Origin: Bin87 sp034423575
GTDB taxonomy: Bacteria; Chloroflexota; Dehalococcoidia; Lucifugimonadales; UBA3495
DNA length: 12,878 nucleotides
Direction: 5' to 3'
Assembly (NCBI GenBank): GCA_034423575.1
Contig: DAOUIF010000012.1
Location: 1 to 12,878, forward strand
Shown piece after piece: positions 1 through 6,902 of this stretch (its first letter is position 1; each line of letters starts with the position of its first letter). A program made the position numbers and the translations under genes. The notes beneath the pieces are model-generated. The model worked only from the letters and a program-made list of their open reading frames with translations. It had not been told where the DNA came from and did no database searches.

Positions 1-1
1 A

Positions 2-1069
2 ACCGAACCCACGGCTCCGGCCGCCGCCACGGCCATGCCCGAGCAGCCCACCGACGCCGCCCCCACGCCCACCGAAGCCATGGACGTGCAGGCCGGCAGC
101 CGTCTCCAGACCGTGATGGACCGCGGCCACGTCATCTGCGCCAGCCGCAATGACGTCCCCGGCTACGGGTTCCTGGACGCCTCCGGCGCCAACGTCGGCT
201 TTGACATCGACCTTTGCCGCGCTCTGGCGGCCGCGGTTCTGAACGACCCGTCCGCCATCGAGATCCGGCTGATCACCGCCGCCGAGCGCGGGCCCACCAT
301 CCAGTCCGGTGAAGTGGACATGCTGGTCCGGACGGTCACCTGGACCACCTCCCGTGACGCACAGTGGGGCAACTACGCCCAGACCATGTTCTACGATGGC
401 CAGGGCTTCATGGTGAACAAGGACCTGGGCATCAGCAGCGCGCTGGAACTCCATGACGCCTCCGTCTGCGTGACCCAGGGCACAACCACCGAGTTGAACC
501 TGGCTGACTTCTCCAACCAGAACGATCTGCACATCGAGGCGCTGACCTTTGAGGACACCGCCGCCGTTGTCGCCGCCTACGAGAGCGGTCAGTGCGACGC
601 CTTCACCAACGACCGCTCGCAGTTGGCCGCGCTGGGTACCTCCCTGGCCGACCGCGACGCCCACGTCATCCTGCCGGAGACCATTTCCGAGGAACCCCTG
701 GGCCCGGTGGTCCCCCACGGAGACGACCAGTGGTTCGACATCGTCAAGACCGTGATGTCCATCCTGATCTACGCCGAAGCCTACGACGTCAGCTCGTCCA
801 ACATGCCCTCCGCCGCCACCGGCGAAACCAAGACGGACCGGCTGCTGGGCTTCGAAGGCTCCTGGGGACAGGAGAGCCTGGGCCTCGACCAGATGGCTGC
901 GCAGAACGTGATCCGCGCGGTCGGAAACTATGGCGAAATCTACGACCGCAACCTGGGCCCCAGCGGGATCAACCTGCCCCGTGAAAACGGGCGCAACGCC
1001 CTGTGGGCCGACGCTGCCTGCAGCGACTGCCCCAAGGGCGGCCAGATCTACGCGGCTCCCTTGCGCTAA
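2..1069 (+). CDS. aapJ: General L-amino-acid ABC transporter substrate-binding protein AapJ (5' partial)
   Basis: Extracytoplasmic receptor that captures amino acids and delivers them to the AapQ/AapM permease. The reading frame is open to the left edge, so the true start, signal peptide and any lipobox lie outside the window; the first ATG in frame (35) falls within a Pro/Thr/Ala-rich stretch that looks like the linker of a lipoprotein, so I do not take it as the start. After the linker the protein follows the SBP family 3/AapJ pattern: LQTVMDRGHVICA, GFDIDLCRALAAAV, SGEVDMLVRTVTWT, FYDGQGFMV, CVTQGTTTELNLADF, then the late INLPR motif. The C-terminus carries an extra segment with a Cys pair (ACSDC) where the family usually runs straight to its NALW...YAPPxR ending. 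It is first in the aapJ-Q-M-P cluster. Family assignment is firm; substrate specificity is only inferred from the family. Confidence 0.95.
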   Translation, partial: TEPTAPAAATAMPEQPTDAAPTPTEAMDVQAGSRLQTVMDRGHVICASRNDVPGYGFLDASGANVGFDIDLCRALAAAVLNDPSAIEIRLITAAERGPTIQSGEVDMLVRTVTWTTSRDAQWGNYAQTMFYDGQGFMVNKDLGISSALELHDASVCVTQGTTTELNLADFSNQNDLHIEALTFEDTAAVVAAYESGQCDAFTNDRSQLAALGTSLADRDAHVILPETISEEPLGPVVPHGDDQWFDIVKTVMSILIYAEAYDVSSSNMPSAATGETKTDRLLGFEGSWGQESLGLDQMAAQNVIRAVGNYGEIYDRNLGPSGINLPRENGRNALWADAACSDCPKGGQIYAAPLR

Positions 1070-1079
1070 GGGCTAACCG

Positions 1080-1138
1080 CTGCGTTCCCGACGCAGTTCG
1101 AGGGGTGACCGGCTGAACCCGGTCACCCCCTTAGTTTT
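1080..1138 (+). terminator. Rho-independent terminator/attenuator between aapJ and aapQ
   Basis: Two consecutive hairpins follow the aapJ stop. The first pairs CTGCGT (1080-1085) with ACGCAG (1091-1096). The second is a perfect 11-bp stem, GGGGTGACCGG (1102-1112) with CCGGTCACCCC (1119-1129), loop of 6, followed by a T-rich tail at 1131-1138. This should end or reduce transcription after the binding-protein gene, which fits the usual excess of binding protein over permease. Partial read-through into aapQ is an inference. Confidence 0.8.
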
Positions 1139-1229
1139 GTCTGTAAACTACGCCGGGCGTTGCCTCACTTTTTGCGCTAAAATCGGCCCACCCAAAAATC
1201 CGACACTAAAGGCCCCCAAAGTCTCCGCA

Positions 1230-2426
1230 ATGGCTGCGATACTCCAAAACCTCACCTATCAGGGCATCCCGATCTGGCGCCACGACCAGATTATCCAGTG
1301 GACCGCACAGATTGTGTCCGGCTTCCTGGTGGTCTTTCTGGTCGCCTGGTTCTTCTTCAACATCGCCAGCGCCGTCGACGAGCGGGAAATACCCTACGGG
1401 TTCAGCTTCCTGGAGCGGGCCTACCAGACCCCGATCGGGCAGCACTTGATCCCCTACGAGACGTCGGACACTTTCCTGTACGCCTTCGTTGTGGCCGCGG
1501 TGAATACCATCGTGGTCTCCATAGTCGGCGTCATCGTGGCCACGCTATTGGGGATATTCGTCGGCGTGTGCCGGCTGTCGGGCAACTGGCTGGTGGCCAG
1601 GGTTGCGTTGGTCTATATCGAGTTCTTCCGCAACGTCCCCTTGCTCATCCAGCTTTACTTCTGGTTCTACATCGTGCTGTCCCTCCCTCCGGTTCGTGAG
1701 GGCTACGTCATCGCCAACCGGGTGTACATCAACAACGCCGGTATTTCGATCCCCTTTCCGTTCGCTGATGGAGCCGTTGCGGCCCTTTTCTGGATCGCCC
1801 TGGCGGTGGCCGGCATCATCGCTGGGACCGCCGTCCATCGAGGCCTGATTCAGCGCGAGGTCACCACGGGCCGGCCGTCCTATCCGCTGATCGGCGGATT
1901 CGCCACTGCCATCGCCATCGGAGCCGTGGCGTGGCTGATCATCAGCTTTGTCGCCGGCGCTCCCCTGGTCGTGTCTCAGCCGGCGCCTCAGGGTACCTTC
2001 GGGCGAATAGCGGGAGGCTTCACCGTGTCGGGCGGCCTGATGGCGCTGCTGATCGGGCTGGTGATGTACACCTCGTCATTCATCGCCGAAATCGTGCGGG
2101 CCGGGATTCAGTCAGTGGGCCGGGGACAAATAGAGGCGGCCCGCGCCCTGGGCCTCTCTCCCATGAACACCCTGCGCCAGGTCACCTTCCCCCAGGCCCT
2201 CCGTGTGATAATCCCTCCGCTGATCAGCCAGTTTCTCAACCTCACCAAGAACAGCAGCCTGGCGGGCGCCATCGGTTTTGCCGATCTCACCAACGTCGCC
2301 AAGACGATGACGCAGACCGCCCCGGCTATCAGCATTTTCATTCTGATCATGGTGGCGTATCTCGCCATGAGCCTGACGTACTCGCTGATCGGCAACTTGT
2401 ACAACCGCCGCATCCGCATCGCGTGA
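1230..2426 (+). CDS. aapQ: General L-amino-acid ABC transporter permease AapQ
   Basis: Integral membrane subunit of the Aap transporter, 398 residues from the ATG at 1230. A TTG in frame at 1137 would extend it by 31 residues, but it lies in the terminator tail and the extension looks non-membrane and unconserved. No good ribosome-binding site precedes 1230. Visible features: first membrane span around residues 27-46, SDTFLYAFVVAAVNT-type entry to the BPD_transp_1 domain, NWLVARVALVYIEFFRNVPLL (residues 119-139, hallmark of polar amino-acid permeases), further spans around 181-202 and 221-242, and the EAA loop EAARALGLSPMNTLRQVTFP (302-321) that contacts the ATPase. A weak TAAAAT element (1178-1183) could be a promoter -10 but has no matching -35. 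Only 9 bp separate it from aapM, so the two are surely co-transcribed. Confidence 0.93.
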   Translation: MAAILQNLTYQGIPIWRHDQIIQWTAQIVSGFLVVFLVAWFFFNIASAVDEREIPYGFSFLERAYQTPIGQHLIPYETSDTFLYAFVVAAVNTIVVSIVGVIVATLLGIFVGVCRLSGNWLVARVALVYIEFFRNVPLLIQLYFWFYIVLSLPPVREGYVIANRVYINNAGISIPFPFADGAVAALFWIALAVAGIIAGTAVHRGLIQREVTTGRPSYPLIGGFATAIAIGAVAWLIISFVAGAPLVVSQPAPQGTFGRIAGGFTVSGGLMALLIGLVMYTSSFIAEIVRAGIQSVGRGQIEAARALGLSPMNTLRQVTFPQALRVIIPPLISQFLNLTKNSSLAGAIGFADLTNVAKTMTQTAPAISIFILIMVAYLAMSLTYSLIGNLYNRRIRIA

Positions 2427-2435
2427 GCCCAACCC

Positions 2436-3698
2436 GTGACCACCGTTACCGAGCCCGTGACCACCCAGTTGCCGCCGCCGCGTTCCGAGACCGGCCTGGT
2501 GGGGTGGCTCCGCGTCAACCTGTTCAGTTCATGGTTCAACACCGTTCTCACGGTGGTTGTCGGCGTGGCGGCCGGCTGGGCGCTCTGGTACGGCTTGCGC
2601 TGGTTGGCCGTCGACGCCGATTTTACCGTGATCAAGACCCTCGGCGGACTGCTCGTCATAGGCCAGTACAATACCGAGCAGGCCTGCCCCGGGCAGAACT
2701 GCTTCTGGCGGCCACAGCTGGCGCTGATGCTGGTGACCCTGCTGCTGGGAATGTCCTGGGCCATCGTTGGGAGTGGGCTGACCAAGCGGATTGCCATCAT
2801 CGTGACCGTGGTGGTCGCCCTGTTCGCGTTCCTTCCCTTCAGCCTGGAACGCATGGGATGGGATGTTCGCCTGCTCCTGTTGGCCAACGTGCCGTCCCTG
2901 CTGCTGGGGTGGACCTTGGGCAGGTTTACGCCCCTCGGCACCTGGCGGTGGGTGGCCATCCTTGCCGTGGTCGCTTTCCTGTTCACCCTGCTGCTCCTGC
3001 GCGGGCTTCCGGGAGTTCCCTGGCTGCAGCCGGTGTCGACACTCCACTGGGGCGGGCTGATGCTGAACCTCCTGCTGGCGGTGGCCGGCATCGTCGTCAG
3101 CTTTCCCATAGGAGTCGCACTGGCCCTGGGACGACGCAGTCAGCTGGTGGTTGTCAAAACACTGTGCGTCCTGTTCATCGAGATTTTCAGGGGCGTTCCG
3201 CTCATCACCCTGCTGTTCATGTCACAAGTGCTGGTGCCGCTGGCGTTCCCGGAAAACTTCCCGTTGAACTCCCTGCTGCGCGCGGCCATCATCATCACCC
3301 TGTTCAGCGCGGCCTATATGGCGGAAAACATACGGGGCGGCCTGCAGGCGCTGCACCCCGGCCAGGCTGAGGCCGCCCGCGCCCTGGGCCTTCCCGGCTG
3401 GCAGACCACCCTGCTGATCTCACTGCCACAGGCAATCCGCAACGTCATCCCGGCCATCGTGGGCCAGTTCATCGCTTTGTTCAAGGACACCAGCCTCGTG
3501 TACATCATCGGGATGCTGGATATCGTGGAACTGAGCCGCAAGTTCGCCACCACCTACGTTGAAAATGGCATGCTCCCGTACCTGGACGACGTGCACGAGG
3601 TGTTCATCTTTCTGGCGGTGGTGTTCTGGATTTTCTGCTTCGGCATGTCCTACGTCAGCGGCCGCATTGAACGTCACCTGGGAGTTGGAGAAAGGTAG
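2436..3698 (+). CDS. aapM: General L-amino-acid ABC transporter permease AapM
   Basis: Second membrane subunit, 420 residues, pairing with AapQ to form the translocation channel. The start is GTG at 2436, 9 bp after aapQ; GTG at 2457 is an alternative, and neither has a clear Shine-Dalgarno. Spans are visible near residues 34-54, 95-112, 117-134, 145-162 and 171-189, ahead of the BPD_transp_1 domain (about 203-410). The extra N-terminal spans and the short Cys-containing segment ACPGQNCFW (83-91) are in line with AapM's longer N-terminal half. Family signature FIEIFRGVPLITLLFM is at 247-262; the EAA loop EAARALGLPGWQTTLLISLP is at 312-331, followed by LFKDTSLVYIIGMLDIVELS. The 357-bp gap to aapP is unusual for this operon and holds a gene remnant. 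Confidence 0.93.
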   Translation: MTTVTEPVTTQLPPPRSETGLVGWLRVNLFSSWFNTVLTVVVGVAAGWALWYGLRWLAVDADFTVIKTLGGLLVIGQYNTEQACPGQNCFWRPQLALMLVTLLLGMSWAIVGSGLTKRIAIIVTVVVALFAFLPFSLERMGWDVRLLLLANVPSLLLGWTLGRFTPLGTWRWVAILAVVAFLFTLLLLRGLPGVPWLQPVSTLHWGGLMLNLLLAVAGIVVSFPIGVALALGRRSQLVVVKTLCVLFIEIFRGVPLITLLFMSQVLVPLAFPENFPLNSLLRAAIIITLFSAAYMAENIRGGLQALHPGQAEAARALGLPGWQTTLLISLPQAIRNVIPAIVGQFIALFKDTSLVYIIGMLDIVELSRKFATTYVENGMLPYLDDVHEVFIFLAVVFWIFCFGMSYVSGRIERHLGVGER

Positions 3699-3704
3699 AG
3701 TCCG

Positions 3705-3733
3705 TTCATTCGCTGGATCAGGTTTGCTAGAAT
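3705..3733 (+). promoter_or_regulatory. Candidate promoter in the aapM-aapP gap
   Basis: TTCATT (3705-3710), 17-bp spacer, then TAGAAT (3728-3733), preceded directly by TGC, i.e. an extended -10. It would drive the remnant and aapP separately from the permease genes. This is a pattern match only; the -35 is poor. Confidence 0.35.
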
Positions 3734-3757
3734 GGCCGACGGTTTCCTCAATCTTGC

Positions 3758-4032
3758 ATGCTGTCCAACGGCATCGTGGGAGAGCTTGACGTCACGCTTT
3801 TCTGGAGGGAATCGGGTCGGCGCATCACGGCCGAGGAACGCCTTGAAACCGCACACAGGAACGTGACGTTGCCACGCAGGAGCGGGACGTCGCCCAAGCT
3901 AAACTAGCCGAGCGGGACCGGGAACTTCAGGAGCTCCGAACTCTGAACACCGAGTTGCAGCAGCAGATGGCCGGCCAATCCCGGCCCTCAACCCGACGCC
4001 CGCGTCGCCGCCCTCGCAGTAACGGGCAATAA
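3758..4032 (+). pseudogene. Frameshifted coiled-coil tail, resembling the C-terminus of a Uma2-type protein
   Basis: Two overlapping frames together read as one Glu/Arg/Gln-rich coiled coil. Frame one runs from ATG 3758 (MLSNGIVGELDVTLFWRESG, then RRITAEERLETA) to about 3855 and, if continued, stops at 3907. The other frame takes over near 3853 (TQERDVATQERDVAQAKLAE, then RDRELQELR) and ends in a basic tail (RRPRRRPRSNGQ) at the TAA at 4030-4032; that frame has a TGA at 3844-3846, so it cannot be read from upstream. A 21-bp duplication encodes the repeated TQERDVA. The phrase FWRESGRRITAEER recalls the FYDPxTGRRxxTxEER segment that precedes the coiled-coil tail in many Chloroflexota Uma2 (DUF820) proteins; this is a resemblance from memory. 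No catalytic domain is present. Most likely a decayed fragment; a sequencing indel or a real small frameshifted gene are alternatives. Confidence 0.45.
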
Positions 4033-4055
4033 AACTCATCGCAACGGAGCGCACC

Positions 4056-4820
4056 ATGACTATGACAAGCAACGGGAATGCGGATGCCGTCGAAGACATC
4101 ATCGTGTGCCGCGACGTTCACAAGTGGTACGGCAACTTCCACGCCCTGCGGGGGGTTTCCACCACCGTCCAGAAGGGCGAGGTGGTGGTGATAATTGGCC
4201 CGTCCGGCTCCGGCAAGTCCACTTTCATACGGACCATCAACCGCCTCGAGCAGCACCAGCGCGGCGACATCATTGTGGATGGCATCGAGATGACCAACGA
4301 CGTCCGCAACGTCGACGCCATCCGCCGCGATGTGGGCATGGTGTTCCAGTCTTTCAACCTGTTCCCTCACCTTACGGTAATGCGCAACATCACCCTGGCG
4401 CCGACCAAGGTCCGCAAGCTGCCGTCCCACGAGGCCGATGGCATTGCCATGGAGCTCCTGGAGAGGGTTGGCATCCCTGAGCAGGCGGACAAATATCCCG
4501 CCCAACTGTCGGGAGGCCAGCAGCAACGCGTCGCAATCGCCCGGGCCCTGGCCATGCAGCCCAACATCATGCTCTTCGACGAGCCCACCTCGGCTCTGGA
4601 CCCCGAGATGATCAAGGAAGTGCTGGAAGTGATGCGCGAACTGGCCGAGTCGCAGATGACCATTCTCGCCGTCTCCCACGAGCTTGGTTTCGCCCGCGAA
4701 GTGGCTGACCGCATCGTGATGTTCGACGAGGGTCAGATCGTCGAGGACCAGCCGCCGGACGAGTTCTTCAACAACCCGCGCCACGAGCGCGTGAAGCACT
4801 TCCTTTCGCAGATCCTTTAG
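4056..4820 (+). CDS. aapP: General L-amino-acid ABC transporter ATP-binding protein AapP
   Basis: Cytoplasmic ATPase of the Aap importer, 254 residues, the typical length for this family. The ATG at 4056 is preceded by GGAG at a usable distance; a second ATG two codons on (4062) is possible. All ABC motifs are intact: A-loop Tyr25 (KWYG), Walker A GPSGSGKST (48-56), Q-loop Gln98, signature LSGGQ (151-155), Walker B IMLFDEP (171-177), D-loop SALD, and switch His208 (VSHELGFA). The sequence FDEGQIVEDQPPDEFFNNP is the polar-amino-acid type ending. It couples to the EAA loops of AapQ and AapM. It is separated from aapM by a remnant and a candidate promoter, so it may be transcribed partly on its own. 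Confidence 0.96.
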   Translation: MTMTSNGNADAVEDIIVCRDVHKWYGNFHALRGVSTTVQKGEVVVIIGPSGSGKSTFIRTINRLEQHQRGDIIVDGIEMTNDVRNVDAIRRDVGMVFQSFNLFPHLTVMRNITLAPTKVRKLPSHEADGIAMELLERVGIPEQADKYPAQLSGGQQQRVAIARALAMQPNIMLFDEPTSALDPEMIKEVLEVMRELAESQMTILAVSHELGFAREVADRIVMFDEGQIVEDQPPDEFFNNPRHERVKHFLSQIL

Positions 4821-4830
4821 TTGGGTCGTC

Positions 4831-4864
4831 ATTGCGACCCCGCACTTGATGCGGGGGCGGCAAT
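4831..4864 (+). repeat. REP-like palindromic hairpin after aapP
   Basis: ATTGC (4831-4835) pairs with GCAAT (4860-4864) and CCCCGCA (4838-4844) with TGCGGGG (4850-4856), loop CTTGA, with a small internal loop. Flanks read GTC-ATTGCGA and GCAATCTCG, the pattern of a palindromic intergenic repeat seen in many bacteria (recollection, not a search). No T tract follows, so it is not a classic terminator. It may stabilise the aap mRNA 3' end. Confidence 0.55.
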
Positions 4865-4888
4865 CTCGCCGGAACGAGGGCTTCCACG

Positions 4889-5083
4889 ATGGAATTGGCA
4901 AGGAAATTTGGGCGTTGGGTCTGGGCCGGCGGCAGTGACGAAGCCCATTGGGCTCGCGAAAGGCGTCTGCCCTTCTGGGAGCATCCGTGGTTCACCCGCA
5001 TTTACCGGATCGCGTTCGTCTCTGGATGGGTGGCTGTCATCGCGTTCTTCCTGATATGGAACCTGGTGTGGGCCACGCCGTAG
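4889..5083 (+). CDS. Small single-span membrane protein (64 aa), unknown function
   Basis: Not recognised as a named family. The 64-residue product has a charged, Trp-rich amphipathic N-terminus (WARERRLPFWEHPWF, residues 21-35) and one membrane span around residues 41-61 (AFVSGWVAVIAFFLIWNLVW), ending three residues later in ATP. GAGG at 4876-4879 lies 9 nt before the ATG, an acceptable ribosome-binding site. It follows aapP by 68 bp on the same strand, with the REP-like hairpin between, and may be transcribed with the transporter. The span, net positive N-terminal half and ribosome-binding site argue that it is real. Any link to amino-acid uptake is inferred from position only. The same frame stays open for another 65 codons beyond its TAG stop. 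Confidence 0.6.
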   Translation: MELARKFGRWVWAGGSDEAHWARERRLPFWEHPWFTRIYRIAFVSGWVAVIAFFLIWNLVWATP

Positions 5084-5281
5084 CGCGACGCTCCGTTTTT
5101 CGACGGCGGCGTACTCGCAACGGCCAGTGCTGGAAAGGGACATTCAGTCGAAGTCAAAGACCAGGTTCGGGGAGTCCAGATGAACCCGCCGGGCGAGGGC
5201 GGTTGCGGAACTTTCCAACTGCTGGTGGAAGGCGGCACCACTGTTGTCGCTAGCATTCGCCGGAACATGTCGCAAGCCTAG
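5084..5281 (+). other. Coding-like stretch after an in-frame TAG; possible remnant or 33-aa ORF
   Basis: The 64-aa gene's frame continues past its TAG (5081-5083) to another TAG at 5279-5281 and reads sensibly: DAPFFDGGVLATASAGKGHS, then VEVKDQVRGVQ, then MNPPGEGGCGTFQLLVEGG and a final TTVVASIRRNMSQA. The alternating hydrophobic pattern suggests beta strands. The only usual start codon in it is the ATG at 5180, with GGGGAG (5169-5174) five bases upstream, which would give a 33-residue peptide. It could be the end of a decayed gene, a small gene, a read-through extension, or chance. The rest of the gene-free stretch 5084-5441 holds the hairpin at 5385-5405 and the palindrome at 5430-5447, and otherwise nothing I recognise. 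Confidence 0.3.
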
Positions 5282-5384
5282 TCTAGGCTGACGATGGCGT
5301 TATCTATAGCGACGGGATGTCGTCAAAGAACGTCACTATGTAATTGATACAGGGTCGGTATCCGGGAAATTCTGCTCTGCTCAC

Positions 5385-5405
5385 GCTTGCCGGCGGCAAG
5401 CTTTT
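5385..5405 (+). terminator. Weak hairpin terminator
   Basis: GCTTGCC (5385-5391) and GGCAAGC (5395-5401) form a 7-bp stem with loop GGC, followed directly by TTTT (5402-5405). It is placed to end transcripts coming from the aap cluster and small ORFs before the convergent lipoprotein gene. The T tract is short. Confidence 0.45.
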
Positions 5406-5429
5406 GGTGATGTATCGCTGACCCACCAT

Positions 5430-5447
5430 CAGTGAGCGCGCTCACTG
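5430..5447. repeat. Perfect 18-bp palindrome over a stop codon
   Basis: CAGTGAGCGCGCTCACTG is fully self-complementary and covers the stop codon (5442-5444) of the - strand lipoprotein gene. There is no T tract on either side, so a simple terminator is unlikely. It could be a protein-binding site or a cruciform/transcript-end structure. Confidence 0.6.
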
Positions 5448-6902
5448 GACAGAGTCCCCTCCGTGGTGCTCATGGTACGCGTCTTTGAAGTCATCGATCC
5501 GGTCTGGCGGAACGTGTTTTAGGAAGAACCCGTATATTTCCTCTTCGGTCATGTCCCGTACCATCGGCCCTTGGGTCGTCTCATAGATGTCCTGCCACGC
5601 GCTGCGGAAGGCGTCGTCACCCATGGCCTCGTACAAATGGATGAACAGGACCTCACTGAGCCAGTAATGGCAGCCCTGCAGTCCCCGTTCTTGGTATCCA
5701 TGGGGGCCGAGTTCGGTATATTTGTCAGTCAGGTCCTGTACGGTCTCCACGCCTTCCGGCGTACACCGCCTCCTGGCCGCATCCTCCACTCGACGCAATC
5801 GGGACGTAAGGGAATCTCCGTGAAGCTGGGTCGACACATAAGAGTCGAGAAACTCACAGGCTCCCTCGTCGAACCAGAAAGGAACCTTTACCGGAGGGGT
5901 GGCATTGCTCCAGTACCAGTGCGCAAGTTCGTGGATCAGGATGCCCCGGTTGTGCTCCGTGCTGTGGTTGGGGTCTACGAGTACGTAACTCCCCCGATTT
6001 ACCCCGCCGGGCCTGCATTCATCGTTGCCGATGAATATGGCGCAGTCGGGAAGCAAGACTATTACGTCATCCACCGGGAAAGGGATGCCCATGAAGGTCT
6101 CCATTTCCACCAATATCGCCTCCAACGATGGGGATATGCTCTGGTCGGACAGTCCTCCAGCCAGACTGACGACAGTGGTTGGTATCTCGCCGCGAAGCGG
6201 GAGCGTGACTGCTCGGGACTCCATACGTGGGCCCGCAAGCAGCGCCCTGAAATCGGTGGGCTTGTAGAATCTGTCATCCTTGCCAAACACTGTGACCAAC
6301 GCAGCCTCGTCGTCACTTATCCCGTCAGCAAACCAATCCTGTCCGACCATTTCGGCAAGCAGGCCGGGGTATTTGTCCTGGAGGAGCCGCACTGCTCCCA
6401 GGGCATTACCGTCCCGTCCAGTGAAGGTGGCTCGGAGGAAAGGCGAGTCCACCAACGCCTCCGCAAGAGCCAGGTCCTTGCGCGCGATGTTCCTGAGATG
6501 CCCAACCGCCTGTTGCTCTACTCCGTCAAGACCGTCGGCGACCCAGGGGATTGAAGCCAACGCTTCCACTATTACAGCCTCTAGTGAAGGTGTTGGCGTT
6601 TCGCCGTGCTTGGGCACTGGAGCTGGTGTCGGCGGTGGTCGAGGCGTGTAGGTCGGAGTGGGTATAGGCACTGGAGTTGGTGTCGGCAATGATTTCGCCG
6701 TGTGAGTCGGAACGGATATCGTCGTAGGAGTTGGCGAAGGTTTTGCAGTCGCGGTTGGTGTCTCGGTCGGCGTAGGAATTGGGGTTATTGTCACTGCGAT
6801 AACCTGTGTCGCCGCGGGGACTGGAGCGTCGCCCGAACATGCCGGAACGCCCAACAATACCAGTGTGAGAGCGAATGCTGAACCAAGCACGGTTCGCAAC
6901 AT
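5442..6902 (-). CDS. Lipoprotein with Pro/Thr linker, ~35-aa repeats and HELAH metallopeptidase domain
   Basis: Exported protein of 486 residues, probably anchored to the membrane face. I choose the ATG at 6900-6902, with AAGGA 7 nt upstream; an in-frame start at 6986 would put 28 non-signal residues before the signal peptide. Residues 1-22 form a signal peptide ending LLGVPAC, a plausible lipobox with Cys22. Residues ~40-106 are a Pro/Thr-rich linker. Residues 118-225 hold three ~35-residue repeats starting at W120 (WVADG), F155 and W190 (WFADG). The C-terminal domain has ILIHELAHWYW (HExxH at 324-328) and FWFDEGACEFL, whose Glu346 lies 17 residues beyond the second His, like a gluzincin third zinc ligand. 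Substrate unknown. It is convergent with the aap cluster and divergent from the oxidoreductase. The peptidase fold is an inference from motifs. Confidence 0.85.
   Translation of the reverse strand: MLRTVLGSAFALTLVLLGVPACSGDAPVPAATQVIAVTITPIPTPTETPTATAKPSPTPTTISVPTHTAKSLPTPTPVPIPTPTYTPRPPPTPAPVPKHGETPTPSLEAVIVEALASIPWVADGLDGVEQQAVGHLRNIARKDLALAEALVDSPFLRATFTGRDGNALGAVRLLQDKYPGLLAEMVGQDWFADGISDDEAALVTVFGKDDRFYKPTDFRALLAGPRMESRAVTLPLRGEIPTTVVSLAGGLSDQSISPSLEAILVEMETFMGIPFPVDDVIVLLPDCAIFIGNDECRPGGVNRGSYVLVDPNHSTEHNRGILIHELAHWYWSNATPPVKVPFWFDEGACEFLDSYVSTQLHGDSLTSRLRRVEDAARRRCTPEGVETVQDLTDKYTELGPHGYQERGLQGCHYWLSEVLFIHLYEAMGDDAFRSAWQDIYETTQGPMVRDMTEEEIYGFFLKHVPPDRIDDFKDAYHEHHGGDSVQ
6585..6785 (-). 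repeat. Pro/Thr linker coding region with degenerate direct repeats
   Basis: This part of the lipoprotein gene encodes alternating PTP-type residues. At DNA level a 21-bp unit at 6613-6633 recurs at 6667-6687 with a single C/T difference, and shorter relatives fill the region. Such tracts expand and contract by slippage or recombination, so length variation among relatives is likely. The encoded linker should hold the peptidase domain away from the membrane. Confidence 0.7.

Noticed and set aside
1160..1183. TTGCCT and TAAAAT as an aapQ promoter
   Set aside because: The spacer is only 12 bp, too short for a sigma-70 promoter.
1137..1229. TTG-initiated N-terminal extension of AapQ
   Set aside because: It starts in the T tail of a terminator, lacks a ribosome-binding site and adds residues not typical of the family.
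3927..4901. Long - strand open frame opposite aapP
   Set aside because: It mirrors a well-conserved ATPase gene; its His/Asp/Val-rich translation is typical of an antisense shadow in high-GC DNA.
5571..6554. Long + strand open frame opposite the lipoprotein gene
   Set aside because: The - strand frame has signal peptide, linker and zinc-peptidase motifs; the + frame has no recognisable domain.
6585..6785. CRISPR-like or tandem repeat array
   Set aside because: The repeats are degenerate codons for a Pro/Thr linker within one reading frame, with no spacers.
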